Source: Actinoplanes sichuanensis | Lineage (GTDB): Bacteria; Actinomycetota; Actinomycetes; Mycobacteriales; Micromonosporaceae | Assembly: GCF_033097365.1 (NCBI RefSeq) | Contig: NZ_AP028461.1 | Span: 1,488,001 to 1,552,000, forward strand | Direction of reading: 5' to 3' | DNA length: 64,000 nucleotides | Part shown: piece after piece, positions 1 through 9,149 of the stretch | How positions within the stretch are numbered: position 1 is the first letter of the stretch | Layout: the number at the start of each line of letters is the position of its first letter | The notes under the pieces: model-generated | The model's input: only the letters and a program-made list of their open reading frames with translations | Database searches by the model: none | What the model was told of the DNA's origin: nothing | Program-made: the position numbers and the translations under genes

Positions 1-141
1 CTGGAGATCGAACCCGCCAACACCGCCTCCCGATCGGTGGCGGACGGCGCGGGCTTCCGCTACGAACGCCGAATCCGCGACCATTGCCGAAATCCGGAAA
101 CCGGCGCGCCACACGACTGCCTGATCTATGCAAAACCTTGA
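1..141 (+). CDS. GNAT-family N-acetyltransferase, C-terminal fragment
   Basis: An open frame enters from the left edge and stops at 139-141, leaving 46 residues. It carries the C-terminal GNAT signature of RimJ/RimL-type acetyltransferases: an E-x-x-N-x-x-S-x-x-V-A-x-x-A-G-F stretch, a Y-E-R segment, an R-D pair and a final D-C-L-I-Y. In this family the N/S and A-G-F parts form the last helix and strand of the acetyl-CoA fold. The substrate cannot be judged from the fragment. No gene is seen between its stop and 265. Confidence 0.6.
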   Translation: MEIEPANTASRSVADGAGFRYERRIRDHCRNPETGAPHDCLIYAKP

Positions 142-265
142 TTCGGTACGCCCTACTGAAGCTCCGAGCCTGTCCCCGCGACGTATTCCCGGCGCCGGAC
201 CGACCAGCGAGCGCCGGGCTGAGGGCGGCCCTCACCGTCACCCCCAACCCCGCTTCCGGTAATCG

Positions 266-1324
266 TCAGAGGGCCAAGGTCCAGGTGTTCAGATAGCCGG
301 TGTCGCCGGAATAGTTGTCCCGCACGCTCAGGCGCCAGGCGCCGTTCGTCGTTTCCGAGGACAGGTTCACCGTGTATGTCGCGGTTATGTCGGCGGAGCT
401 GTCGGTGCTGCTCGCGGATTTGAGGATGTAATAGGTGTTGTCCGGCGCGTACAGATAGATGGAGACGTCGCCGCGGAACGGGTGGACGACCTCGACATAG
501 ACCGTCGAGGTCGTCGACGGAGTCGTCTTCGCGCAGCCGGAGATGGTGATCGTGCTCGTCACCGCGGAACCGGCGTCGGGGATCGTGACATCGGTGGCGT
601 TCGTGCCGGTACAGGAGCCGCCGGTGGCCGTGGGCGACGTGGTGGTTCCCGATCCGATGGCCGTCACCACGGTCACCGTGCTGTTCGTGCAGGCGGCCGC
701 ATAGGTCGTCAGCGCACTCTTCTCAGCGGTGTCCACGGTCAAGGCCCAACGGGTCTTCACCGCGGTCCATTCGGTGATGTAACGGCAGCGCACGCTCGCC
801 AGGGACGGGACCCATTCGGCCGGATCCTGGTCGCCTTTCGACTGGTTCACGTTGTCGGTCACCGCGACCAGGGCGCGGGCGTCGCCCAGATCGTTGGCGT
901 AGGCCTCACGCTGCGCCGACGTCCAGTTCCGGGAACCGGAATCCCACGACTCGGCCAGCGGGACCATGTGGTCGATGTCCAGGTCGGAAGGGTCGGTCCA
1001 GGTGGCGCCGTCGTAATAGGACAGCCATCGGCCGCCGCTCAGTGCACACCCGGAACCGACACTCGGGGTCGTGGTGGCCTCGGTGATCAGAACCTCGTAG
1101 CGGGTGTTGCAACCGTCGCCGTCGGCGTCGATCCAATGGTTGAACAGATCGCGGTCGTAGCCGGTGCGGACCTCGGTGGCGACCGGCAGATTCGCGACCA
1201 TGGTGCGCAGCGGCTGGGAGATCGTCGCGGCGCTGGCCGGTCCGGCGGTCGTCACGACGGCGATCAGAGCTCCGGCCAGGGCGGTCGCGGCCGCGGTGGC
1301 CAGTGCAATGCGTTTCCGGATCAT
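266..1324 (-). CDS. Secreted HNH (DUF1524/GmrSD-type) nuclease with C-terminal P-domain
   Basis: Predicted exported 352-residue protein. An ATG at 1324 is preceded by GGAG seven bases upstream, so it is preferred to the longer frame. Residues 1-31 form an Arg/Lys-led hydrophobic signal peptide ending in A-S-A. The nuclease domain follows, with D-I-D-H at 116-119 and N-V-N-Q-S-K-G-D near 158-165, the metal-binding His and Asn core of secreted DUF1524/HNH nucleases. A Thr/Ser-rich linker leads to about 95 C-terminal residues resembling a proprotein convertase P-domain, with V-V-H-P-F-R-G-D and a final N-T-W-T-L. In other secreted enzymes that domain aids folding or substrate binding. The likely role is extracellular nucleic-acid breakdown. 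Four Cys in the mature part could form disulfides. Confidence 0.8.
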   Translation of the reverse strand: MIRKRIALATAAATALAGALIAVVTTAGPASAATISQPLRTMVANLPVATEVRTGYDRDLFNHWIDADGDGCNTRYEVLITEATTTPSVGSGCALSGGRWLSYYDGATWTDPSDLDIDHMVPLAESWDSGSRNWTSAQREAYANDLGDARALVAVTDNVNQSKGDQDPAEWVPSLASVRCRYITEWTAVKTRWALTVDTAEKSALTTYAAACTNSTVTVVTAIGSGTTTSPTATGGSCTGTNATDVTIPDAGSAVTSTITISGCAKTTPSTTSTVYVEVVHPFRGDVSIYLYAPDNTYYILKSASSTDSSADITATYTVNLSSETTNGAWRLSVRDNYSGDTGYLNTWTLAL

Positions 1325-1381
1325 GGGGGGTCTCCGGGTTCCTCGGGGGGTTGTCCGGATATTCTCGGCGACCTGTTTCAT

Positions 1382-2176
1382 TTATGAACGCCAATGTGAC
1401 ATGCCAGCTGGGTTATCGCCGCGGTGGTATGTCAGGCCCACCACGTCCTGCCGCCGCTGACCGAGATACCAGGTGCCGGAATCCGTCAGGTCGATCGTGT
1501 GCCGCAGGATCCCCGGGCGGCCCATCGGCAACTCGGCGAGCACCTCACCACGCGGCGAGACGATCATGCTGGGGCAGTGCTGGTGCGGGTCGGGGATGTT
1601 CGCGGACAGGACGAAGCGCTGGTTCTCGGCCGCCCGGCTGATCAGATGGCTGCGCCAGACACCCTCCGGCTCGCGCGGGTTGGCGGCGTTCGTCAGGTAG
1701 GCGAAGAACCGCGCGCCCGCGGCGGCCAGGTGCTGCCACTGCTCCGGGAAACGGATCTCACGGCAGAGCTGCACGGCCACCGTCTCGCCGTCGATCCCGA
1801 ACGTCGGCAGGTGATCGCCCGGCTCCAGGTGCGGACGTTCGTTCACGGCCAGGTTGATCTTGCGATAGATCCGGGGCTCACGGCCGGGGGAGAGTAGGAC
1901 GGCGGCGTTGCTCCAGCCCGTCCCGGTCGGGTGGAGCGAGCCGAGGAACACGTGCTGTTCGACGGTGGCGGCCAGGGCGGCCACGGCCTCGCGGATCCGG
2001 TCCGGATCCAGCGTCGCCAATGGGGTGAGGTCCTCGGCGTAACCGGAGAGCATGCCCTCGGGGAACACCACCACGTCACCCGGGCGCGACTCGCCCAGGA
2101 CGTCCCGCACGGTGGCCAGATTGGTTTCGACGTCCCATACCGCGGGGACCTGCGCGATCACGACCGAGAGCTGCAC
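1382..2176 (-). CDS. Carbon-nitrogen hydrolase (nitrilase superfamily)
   Basis: Cytoplasmic amidase/nitrilase-fold hydrolase of 264 residues. The Glu-Lys-Cys triad is visible: E40 in V-V-F-P-E-G, K106 in I-Y-R-K-I-N and C138 in V-Q-L-C-R-E. The frame stays open far upstream, but this family begins with the first beta strand, so the GTG at 2174-2176 (giving Q-L-S-V-V-I-A-Q) fits best; a GTG at 2201-2203 would add nine residues. No clear ribosome site is seen. It is divergent from the DUF4132 gene, with 39 bases between the two starts. Substrate is unknown; small linear amides or C-N bonds are typical. The following nuclease gene lies 57 bases downstream. Confidence 0.8.
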   Translation of the reverse strand: MQLSVVIAQVPAVWDVETNLATVRDVLGESRPGDVVVFPEGMLSGYAEDLTPLATLDPDRIREAVAALAATVEQHVFLGSLHPTGTGWSNAAVLLSPGREPRIYRKINLAVNERPHLEPGDHLPTFGIDGETVAVQLCREIRFPEQWQHLAAAGARFFAYLTNAANPREPEGVWRSHLISRAAENQRFVLSANIPDPHQHCPSMIVSPRGEVLAELPMGRPGILRHTIDLTDSGTWYLGQRRQDVVGLTYHRGDNPAGMSHWRS

Positions 2177-2215
2177 GGACGTAATCTTGTCGTACCCGGT
2201 CACTAGGGTGGCCGC

Positions 2216-5200
2216 ATGATCGTGGACGAGGGCACGTGGGGGCTTCCGGAGGACTGGTGGCACGGTCTGCATCCGCGCCGCGGGGGTCGCCCGGTGCCAC
2301 CGGTGGTGGTGGCCCACGACCCGGAGAAAGTGCGGACCCGTCGCGATCGGATCATGGGACGCCTCGTCGACTATGACGTCGGGCTGCTCGCCACCACCGA
2401 CGACACCCCGCTCGGGGCCGCGGTGGCCGTCCTGACCACGGGTGACGAGTCGCTCGTCGACACGTGGGTCGCGCGGTCCGGGCTGCCTTTCGTGGTCCAG
2501 ACGGTCGGCGAGGCCTTCCGGCTGGTCGACTCGGGGGCGCTCTGGCAGTCCCGCAGCGGGGGATATGAGCGGTTGTGGCATGGCGACGACTTCAAACGGG
2601 CCTGGGCCGCGGCCCGGTCGGTGCGGCGTCACCTCGCGTCCACGGCCGATGACGTCGACGAGATCCTCGCCGGATTCCGGAGCCGGCCGGTCGGGCGGAT
2701 CCTCTCCTCCTACCTGATGCCGACCCGCGTCGACTGGGTCGACGCCGACTGTGCGGCCGCCGCGAGCTGGGGCGACGGCCCCGAGGAGTGGGAGTGGGCC
2801 GACCATCGGCACCTGCGGGGTGCGCTGGTGCTGTCCGCGAGTCGCGTCGAGCATCTGGATCGGTTGCGGCTCGTGATCACCGGCGAGGTGCTCGGCTACC
2901 GGGACATCGGTGTGGTCGCCACCGTGCTCGACGGGGTCGGGCCGTCCGCCGCCACCTGTCTGGCCCAGCCGTTCTACCGAGACCTGTTCCAGCTGCAGGA
3001 CGATGCCTGGGAGCATCGGGAGCGACTCGGCGAGGCGGCGCTCCGGATCATGGCGGCGACCCCCGACGACGAGGCCATGCGGATCCTGCTGCGGGAAACC
3101 CTCGACGGCAGGTCGATCCGGCCGGGGCAGCTGCTGAAATCCGGGGCGCTGAAACGCTATCCCGTTCGGGCCTTGCGGGTGCTCGCCGAGCGTGCCGACG
3201 CCGTCTCCCGCGACCTGGCCGGCATGATCCGGCTCGACCGGCCGGAGCTCGGTCCCGAGGCGCTGCGGCTCGGTCCGCCCGCGCCGGAGACGGTCGGCCG
3301 TGCCTGGGCCGAGCTGTGCGATCGGCCGAGTGCCTTCGACAGCGCCGACGACCGGAAACGGGCGATCGGTGCGCTGGCCGCGATCCCGACCGAGGAGGCG
3401 TTCGGCCTGGTCCTCGACCGGGTGGAGCAGAAATATTACCGGCAGGCACTGCTGGCCGCGGCGAAACGCGCGCCGGAGCGTGCGATGCGGGTGTTCGCGT
3501 CCCGTGACACCGACCCGGCGGTGTCGGAGCTGATGCGCGACCACGTGCTGCGGTATCCGGCCGCGCTGTCCGCACTCGATCCGGCCGATCAGGCGCGGGT
3601 GAGGGCCATCGTCGGCCCGGTGCCGGGTTCCGGGTTTTCGGGTTCTGAGCTGCCGGGTTCTGGACTGCCGGGTTCTGTGATGCCGGGCGCTGCGCTGCCG
3701 GGTTCTGGACCGCCCGGTTCTGGATCGCCTGGTTCGGTGCCGCCGGGTGGGGTGTTCGCTCGGCCGGTCCGTGCGGCCGGGCTGCCGGATTGGCTTGTTC
3801 CCGCTCGGCTGCCGGCCGGGCCGCTGTCCCCGGAGGACGTGCGGCGGCTGTGCCGGCTGCTCGCCGCATCACGGGTCGGGGCGCTGAAACCGGAGATCGA
3901 CCGAGTGCGGCCGCTCGGTGACTTCGCCGGGTTCGCCTGGGAGATCTTCGAGCAGTGGCGGGCCGCCGACTATCCGTCGAAGAACACGCTGGCCATGACG
4001 GCGCTGGCGGCGTTCGGTGACGACGGTGCGGTCCGGGCGCTGGCCGCGTTCCTCCCCGAGTGGTCGTCGGTCAGCAGCCGGGTGCGAGCCGTCATGGACG
4101 TGTTCGCCGCGATCGGCACCGACGCCGCGCTCACCCAGCTAGACCGGCTCAGCCGCAGCGCGAAAACCGCGGTGGCCCGACAGACGGCCGCCGACCGGCT
4201 GGCGTCCGTCGCCCGGGCACGTGGGCTCCGCCCCGAGGAACTGGCCGACCGGATCTTGCCGGACTTCGGCCTCGATTCCGAAGGGCGCATCGAGCTCGAC
4301 TATGGATCGCGCCGGTTCACCATCGGTTTCGACGAGCAGTTACAGCCGTGGATCGCCGACGAGACCGGGCGGCGCCTGACCCGGCTGCCCAAGCCCACCG
4401 ATGACGTCTCGGCCGCTGCCCAGCGGTGGTTCGCCGACCTGAAGAAGGAGGCGAAGACGGTCGGGGCCGAGCGGGTCCGGTCCATCGAAGCGGCGATGGT
4501 CACCGGGCGGCGATGGACACCCGAGGAGTTCCGCCGATACCTGATCGACCACCCGCTGACCTGGCAGTTGACGCAGCGCCTGCTGTGGGTGGCACTCGCC
4601 GACGCCGATCCGGCGTCCAACGACGGTCCGGCCCTCGGCGGTGGGTCGGGCGCTGCCGCCGGCGTTTACGCCGATGCGGGGCTCGGTGGTGGCGGGTCGG
4701 GCGCTGCCCCCGCCGGCTCCGCCGGTCCGGGGCTTGGCGGTGGTGGGTCGGGTGCTTCCGCCGGTCCGGGGCTCGGCGGTGGTGGTCGCGCGTCTGATGG
4801 TGACGTGGTGGTCGGCGGCGATGTGGTGGCGGTCTTCCGGGTCGCCGAGGATCGGTCGTTTGCGGATCTCGATGACAAGGAGTGGACGCTGCCGGCGGGT
4901 GTCACCGTCGGAGTGGCTCATCCGTGGCACTTCGCCGCTGATCAGGCGGCGTGGGCGGCGTTGTTCGTCGACTACGCGATCATTCAGCCGTTTCCGCAGG
5001 TGGGACGGGAGTTGACCGGGCGGTCCGAGGTGGAGGTCACGTCGTTCGCCGGGCAGCCGGTCTCGGGGCGGAGGCTGTTCGTGCTCAGCGCGCGAGGGTG
5101 GCGGTTCTCCGACGGGCATTCTTCGCTGGTGCGTGACTTTCCCGGCGGGGTGACCGTGGAGATCGACTACTCGCCCGGCTATCACTGGCAGGAGCCGGAT

Positions 5201-5299
5201 GCTCCGCAGAGTTTCGTCGGCGTGAGCGGCCTGGACAGGCTCGGACCGGTCGCGTTCTCCGAGGTGATCCGCGACCTCCGGTACCTGACGAGCCCGTGA
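2216..5299 (+). CDS. DUF4132 domain-containing protein
   Basis: A 1027-residue cytoplasmic protein. From about residue 690 it matches the DUF4132 pattern: L-D-Y-G-x-R-R-F-T-x-G-F-D-E-Q-L, then L-P-K-P, a W/F-F-x-x-L-K-K stretch and M-V-x-G-R-R-W-T-x-E-E-F-R. The N-terminal two thirds looks helical and HEAT-like. Two low-complexity linkers interrupt it: about nine P-G-S-G-type five-residue repeats near 465-510 (3620-3760) and G-G-G-G-S-G-A repeats near 805-860 (4630-4790). The biochemical role of DUF4132 is unsettled; E. coli MolR is a relative. A TAGGGT hexamer seven bases before the ATG suggests a leaderless transcript. The next gene begins 12 bases after its stop on the same strand. Confidence 0.75.
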   Translation: MIVDEGTWGLPEDWWHGLHPRRGGRPVPPVVVAHDPEKVRTRRDRIMGRLVDYDVGLLATTDDTPLGAAVAVLTTGDESLVDTWVARSGLPFVVQTVGEAFRLVDSGALWQSRSGGYERLWHGDDFKRAWAAARSVRRHLASTADDVDEILAGFRSRPVGRILSSYLMPTRVDWVDADCAAAASWGDGPEEWEWADHRHLRGALVLSASRVEHLDRLRLVITGEVLGYRDIGVVATVLDGVGPSAATCLAQPFYRDLFQLQDDAWEHRERLGEAALRIMAATPDDEAMRILLRETLDGRSIRPGQLLKSGALKRYPVRALRVLAERADAVSRDLAGMIRLDRPELGPEALRLGPPAPETVGRAWAELCDRPSAFDSADDRKRAIGALAAIPTEEAFGLVLDRVEQKYYRQALLAAAKRAPERAMRVFASRDTDPAVSELMRDHVLRYPAALSALDPADQARVRAIVGPVPGSGFSGSELPGSGLPGSVMPGAALPGSGPPGSGSPGSVPPGGVFARPVRAAGLPDWLVPARLPAGPLSPEDVRRLCRLLAASRVGALKPEIDRVRPLGDFAGFAWEIFEQWRAADYPSKNTLAMTALAAFGDDGAVRALAAFLPEWSSVSSRVRAVMDVFAAIGTDAALTQLDRLSRSAKTAVARQTAADRLASVARARGLRPEELADRILPDFGLDSEGRIELDYGSRRFTIGFDEQLQPWIADETGRRLTRLPKPTDDVSAAAQRWFADLKKEAKTVGAERVRSIEAAMVTGRRWTPEEFRRYLIDHPLTWQLTQRLLWVALADADPASNDGPALGGGSGAAAGVYADAGLGGGGSGAAPAGSAGPGLGGGGSGASAGPGLGGGGRASDGDVVVGGDVVAVFRVAEDRSFADLDDKEWTLPAGVTVGVAHPWHFAADQAAWAALFVDYAIIQPFPQVGRELTGRSEVEVTSFAGQPVSGRRLFVLSARGWRFSDGHSSLVRDFPGGVTVEIDYSPGYHWQEPDAPQSFVGVSGLDRLGPVAFSEVIRDLRYLTSP

Positions 5300-5311
5300 C
5301 AAAATCGGCGC

Positions 5312-8300
5312 GTGCAGATCGGGATGCTGGGGCCGTTCGAGGTTCGCACGGATGCGGGCGTCCTCGTCGACGTGCCTGGTGCGCGGCTGCGTGGGCTGCT
5401 GGCCGCGCTCGCTCTGGAGCCCGGCCGGGCAGTCCCGAAAGCCGCGCTCGTCGATCGGATCTGGGGTGAGAATCCGCCCGCCGACGCCACGAACGCCCTG
5501 CACCGCCTGGTGTCCCGGCTGCGCAAGGTCCTGCCCGACGGCTCGATCGAGGGTCTGGCCGACGGATATCGCCTGACCGTCGAACCCGGTGCGGTCGACG
5601 CGGTGCGGTTCGAGCGGCTGCTCGCCGCGGGCCGGGCCCGCCCGTCCGACGATCCGGAGCGGCTGCCGTTGCTGCGCGAGGCCCTCGACCTGTGGCGGGG
5701 TGCCGCGCTCCAGGACGTGGAGTCGCCCGACGACGCGGTGGTCGTGCGACTGGCCGAGCTGCGGCTGACCGCCCTGGAGGAGCTTTTCGAGGCCGAACTC
5801 CGCGTCGGCCCCGGCGGCTTCGGGTCGGGTGGCGATGGGCCGGGCGTCGGCGACGGCGGGGATCTTGTCGTCGAGTTGAGTGGGCTGGTGGCTGAGCATC
5901 CGCTTCGGGAGCGGCTGGTGGCTGCTCTCATGCGCGCTCTGGTGGCTGCCGGGCGGGGTGGTGAGGCGCTTCGGGTGTATCAGCGGACCCGGGAGGCGCT
6001 CGCCGCCGAGCTGGGGGTCGATCCGTCGGCGGAGCTGGCCGCGCTGCACGTCGCTCTGCTGCGCGGGGACACCGGTGGCCGGGCGGAGACCCGCCGGACC
6101 AACCTGCGAGCCGAGCTGACCAGCTATGTCGGCAAGGGGGCTGATGTCGAGGCGGTTCGGGGACTGGTCACCGGGAATCGGCTCACCACCCTGATCGGGC
6201 CGGGCGGCACCGGGAAGACACGATTGGCCGCCGAGTCCGGGCGTACCCTCGTCGGGGAATTCGATGGTGGGGTCTGGCTCGTCGAACTGGCTGCACTCGG
6301 CGCCGGCGGGGATGTGGCCCAGGCGACCATCACCGGGCTCGGGTTGCGCGACGCGCTGCTCGGCGCCCCGCCGAACGCCGACGTGACCGATCGGATCATC
6401 GCCGCGATTCGTGACCGGGAGATGCTGCTGATCCTGGACAACTGTGAGCATGTGATCGAGCAGGCGGCGGAGTTCGCGCATCGGGTGCTCGGTGAGTGTG
6501 ACCGACTGCGGATCATGGCGACCAGTCGGGAGCCACTCGGCATCACCGGCGAGACGCTGTGGCATGTCGAGCCGCTCGATCAGGCTTCGGCGATGCGTCT
6601 GCTGCGGGACCGGGCGGCCGCCGTCGGACGGGTCGATGACGGTGACACGGCGACACCGGCCCGTGTCTGCCGGGCGCTGGACGGGATGCCGCTGGCGATC
6701 GAGCTGGCCGCGGCCCGGCTGCGCACGATGACCCTCGATCAGCTCGCGCACCGGCTCGACGACAGGTTCCGGCTGCTCACCGGTGGCAGCCGCACCGCCC
6801 TGCCGCGGCATCGGACGCTCCGTGCCGTCGTCGACTGGAGCTGGGATCTGCTCACGGGCGAGGAGCGGACGGCACTGTGCCGGCTGTCGGTGTTCGCGGG
6901 TGGGGCGAGCCTGGAGGCGGCCGAACACGTGGGTGCCGGCCTCGACGTGCTCACCTCCCTCACCGAGAAGTCGTTACTGGTCAGCACCGGCGAGATAGTT
7001 GGTCAGGCGCCGCGCTATCGGATGCTCGGCACCATCCGGGAGTATGCGGGGCAGCGCCTCGCCGAGGCCGGGCAGACCGATTCGGCTCGGCGGGCGCATC
7101 TGGCGTACTTCACCGAGCTGGCCGAGACTGCCGAACCCCGGCTGCGCCGCGCCGACCAGCTGGAGTGGCTGGCCCGCTTGGAGACCGACCACGACAACAT
7201 CGGTACGGCGATGCGGGGTGCGCTGTCCGCGGGCGAGACCGGGGCGGCGATGCGGCTCGCGGCGGGCGCCGGGTGGTACTGGTGGCTGAGCGGTCACAAG
7301 ACCGAGGGCAACGAGCTGATCGCCGCCGCCCTGGCGCTGCCCGGCGAGGTGCCGGACCGGATCCGGGCCACCGTGTACGCGTTGATGAGCCTCTACGTGA
7401 ACTCCGGCATGGGTGACGAGCATCAGGCCGCCGAGTGGATCCATCAGGCGTACCGGTTCAGTCGCGGGGTGGACGGCTCCCATCCGCTGATCGGGTTCGT
7501 GGAGCCGCTGGAACGTCTGCTGCAGGCGCCGGGCGAGGCCCTGTCCGCTTTCGAGCCGATGCTGGACGACGACGATCCGTGGGCCCGCGCCCTGGCCCGG
7601 CTGCACCTCGGGAAGATGCGGATCGTCCTCGGGCACGGCGGCCGCGAGGCGGACGACTACCTGGAGGCGGCGCTGGCCGAGTTCCGGGTGCTGGGGGAGC
7701 GGTTCGGGATCTCGTTCGCGCTGAGTGAGCTGGCCGAACGGATCGCCACCCGGGGCGGTTTCGGTCAGGCGTGCGAGTACTACGAAGGGGCCGTCGAGGT
7801 GCTGACGGAGGTCGGCTCGGCCGAGGACGTGATCCGGCGGCGAGGCCGGCAGGCGCAGCTGTACTGGCTGGCCGGCGACCGGGAGGCGAGCGCTGCCGCA
7901 CTGGCCGAGGCGCAGCGGCTCGCCGAGCGGGTCACCTGGCCCGGAGCGCTGGCCGAGCTGGCGTTCGTCAAGGCGGAACTGGCCCGCTGGACCGGTGCCC
8001 GAGCCGAGGCGTACCGGCACGTCGACGCCGGGATCGCGCTGCTCGGCGCCGAGGCGGACTGGCCGAACATCCGGGCGAGCACCCACGACCTGCTCGGCTA
8101 CCTGGCCGAGGATCCGGGCCGGTCCCGGACGGAGCGGGTGGCGGCGTACCGGGCGGCGATCGAGGCCGGACATCCGACTCTCATCGCGCGGGTGCTCGTC
8201 GGGGTCGCCGACCAGGCGCTGCGCGACGGTGATCACGCGCAGGCGGCCCGGCTGACGGCGGCGGCGGTGGCTGTACGCGGAATGGCCGATCGATCTCACC

Positions 8301-8425
8301 CGGATGCCGCGAGAATCGAGGAGACCGCACGCCGCAGCCTCGGCGAATCGGGATTCGCCGAGGCCACTCGGGAGGGCGCGACCGCCGACTGGCGAAAGCT
8401 GTCCGAGGTCACGCTCGCCGGTTGA
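5312..8425 (+). CDS. AfsR/SARP-like regulator with BTAD, NB-ARC ATPase and TPR-like tail
   Basis: A 1037-residue transcription factor starting at GTG 5312. Residues 1-95 form an OmpR-like winged helix (G-M-L-G-P-F-E-V at the start, with D-R-I-W and L-x-R-L-R-K later). Residues 98-250 match the bacterial transcriptional activation domain. An NB-ARC/STAND ATPase follows, with Walker A G-P-G-G-T-G-K-T near 296-303 and Walker B L-L-I-L-D-N near 372-377. The C-terminal 450 residues are helical, TPR-like repeats. Large AfsR-type proteins usually switch on secondary metabolism or stress genes after ligand or partner binding. The target here is unknown; the adjacent DUF4132 gene (12 bases) is probably co-transcribed. 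Its 3' end overlaps the convergent ABC permease gene by 17 bases. Confidence 0.85.
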   Translation: MQIGMLGPFEVRTDAGVLVDVPGARLRGLLAALALEPGRAVPKAALVDRIWGENPPADATNALHRLVSRLRKVLPDGSIEGLADGYRLTVEPGAVDAVRFERLLAAGRARPSDDPERLPLLREALDLWRGAALQDVESPDDAVVVRLAELRLTALEELFEAELRVGPGGFGSGGDGPGVGDGGDLVVELSGLVAEHPLRERLVAALMRALVAAGRGGEALRVYQRTREALAAELGVDPSAELAALHVALLRGDTGGRAETRRTNLRAELTSYVGKGADVEAVRGLVTGNRLTTLIGPGGTGKTRLAAESGRTLVGEFDGGVWLVELAALGAGGDVAQATITGLGLRDALLGAPPNADVTDRIIAAIRDREMLLILDNCEHVIEQAAEFAHRVLGECDRLRIMATSREPLGITGETLWHVEPLDQASAMRLLRDRAAAVGRVDDGDTATPARVCRALDGMPLAIELAAARLRTMTLDQLAHRLDDRFRLLTGGSRTALPRHRTLRAVVDWSWDLLTGEERTALCRLSVFAGGASLEAAEHVGAGLDVLTSLTEKSLLVSTGEIVGQAPRYRMLGTIREYAGQRLAEAGQTDSARRAHLAYFTELAETAEPRLRRADQLEWLARLETDHDNIGTAMRGALSAGETGAAMRLAAGAGWYWWLSGHKTEGNELIAAALALPGEVPDRIRATVYALMSLYVNSGMGDEHQAAEWIHQAYRFSRGVDGSHPLIGFVEPLERLLQAPGEALSAFEPMLDDDDPWARALARLHLGKMRIVLGHGGREADDYLEAALAEFRVLGERFGISFALSELAERIATRGGFGQACEYYEGAVEVLTEVGSAEDVIRRRGRQAQLYWLAGDREASAAALAEAQRLAERVTWPGALAELAFVKAELARWTGARAEAYRHVDAGIALLGAEADWPNIRASTHDLLGYLAEDPGRSRTERVAAYRAAIEAGHPTLIARVLVGVADQALRDGDHAQAARLTAAAVAVRGMADRSHPDAARIEETARRSLGESGFAEATREGATADWRKLSEVTLAG

Positions 8426-9149
8426 AGGTGCGGATCGCCCACACATACCCGAGCAGGGCGATCCCCGCGCACCAGGCGACCGACGTGATCAGCGCGGTGG
8501 TGTCGGGCGTGCCGGCCAGCAGCGACCGCAGTGCCTCGATGATCGGCGTGAACGGCTGGTACTCGGCGAACTGCTCGACTCCGGTGCCCATCTTCTCGGC
8601 CGGGACGATCGCGCTACTGAAGAACGGCAGCATGACAAGCGGCACCGAGCCCAGACCGGCGGTCTCCGGCGACTTCGCGGACAGGCCGAGCGCGACCGTG
8701 AACCAGCCGACCGAGAAGCTGAGCAGCAGCGCCAGGCCGATCACCCCGAGCCAGCCGGTGAGCCCGGCCGGTGACCGGAAGCCCAGCGCGAACGCCACCC
8801 CGACGATCGCCGCGATCGCGATCACGTTGTTCAGCATGCTCGCCACGACGTGCCCGGTCAGCACCGCGCCGCGGGACACGTCCATGACCTTGAAGCGGTT
8901 GATGATGCCCTTGGTCATGTCCGAGTTCACCGCCGTCGCGGTGGCGCTGAGTCCATAGCAGACGGCCAGCAGGATCATGCCCGGTGTCGCGTAGTCCACG
9001 TAGTCGACGCCCACGTCGAACGCCCCGCCGATCACGTAGACGAACATCACCATGATCACGACCGGGAACAGGACCGAGTTGAACACCGCGGCCGGGTTGC
9101 GCAGCGTGTGCTTGAAGTTGCGGCGCAGCATGATCGTCGAGTCGCTCAT
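8409..9149 (-). CDS. ABC-2 type exporter permease (DrrB-like)
   Basis: A 246-residue integral membrane protein with about six hydrophobic segments and the ABC-2 layout: a cytoplasmic N-terminus with R-R-N-F-K-H-T-L-R-N-P, then paired helices. A conserved middle part reads G-I-I-N-R-F-K-V-M-D-V-S-R, and Y-Q-P-F-T-P-I-I-E comes near the end. It is the membrane partner of the ATPase just upstream; the two overlap by four bases (ATGA), so translation is coupled. DrrAB-type pairs expel drugs or self-made hydrophobic metabolites. The substrate is unknown. The gene ends inside the convergent AfsR-like gene. Confidence 0.85.
   Translation of the reverse strand: MSDSTIMLRRNFKHTLRNPAAVFNSVLFPVVIMVMFVYVIGGAFDVGVDYVDYATPGMILLAVCYGLSATATAVNSDMTKGIINRFKVMDVSRGAVLTGHVVASMLNNVIAIAAIVGVAFALGFRSPAGLTGWLGVIGLALLLSFSVGWFTVALGLSAKSPETAGLGSVPLVMLPFFSSAIVPAEKMGTGVEQFAEYQPFTPIIEALRSLLAGTPDTTALITSVAWCAGIALLGYVWAIRTFNRRA

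Noticed and set aside
4340..6928. An 862-codon open frame on the minus strand
   Set aside because: It is the shadow of the DUF4132 and AfsR-like genes; it has low-complexity Arg/Pro/Gln-rich content and no domain.
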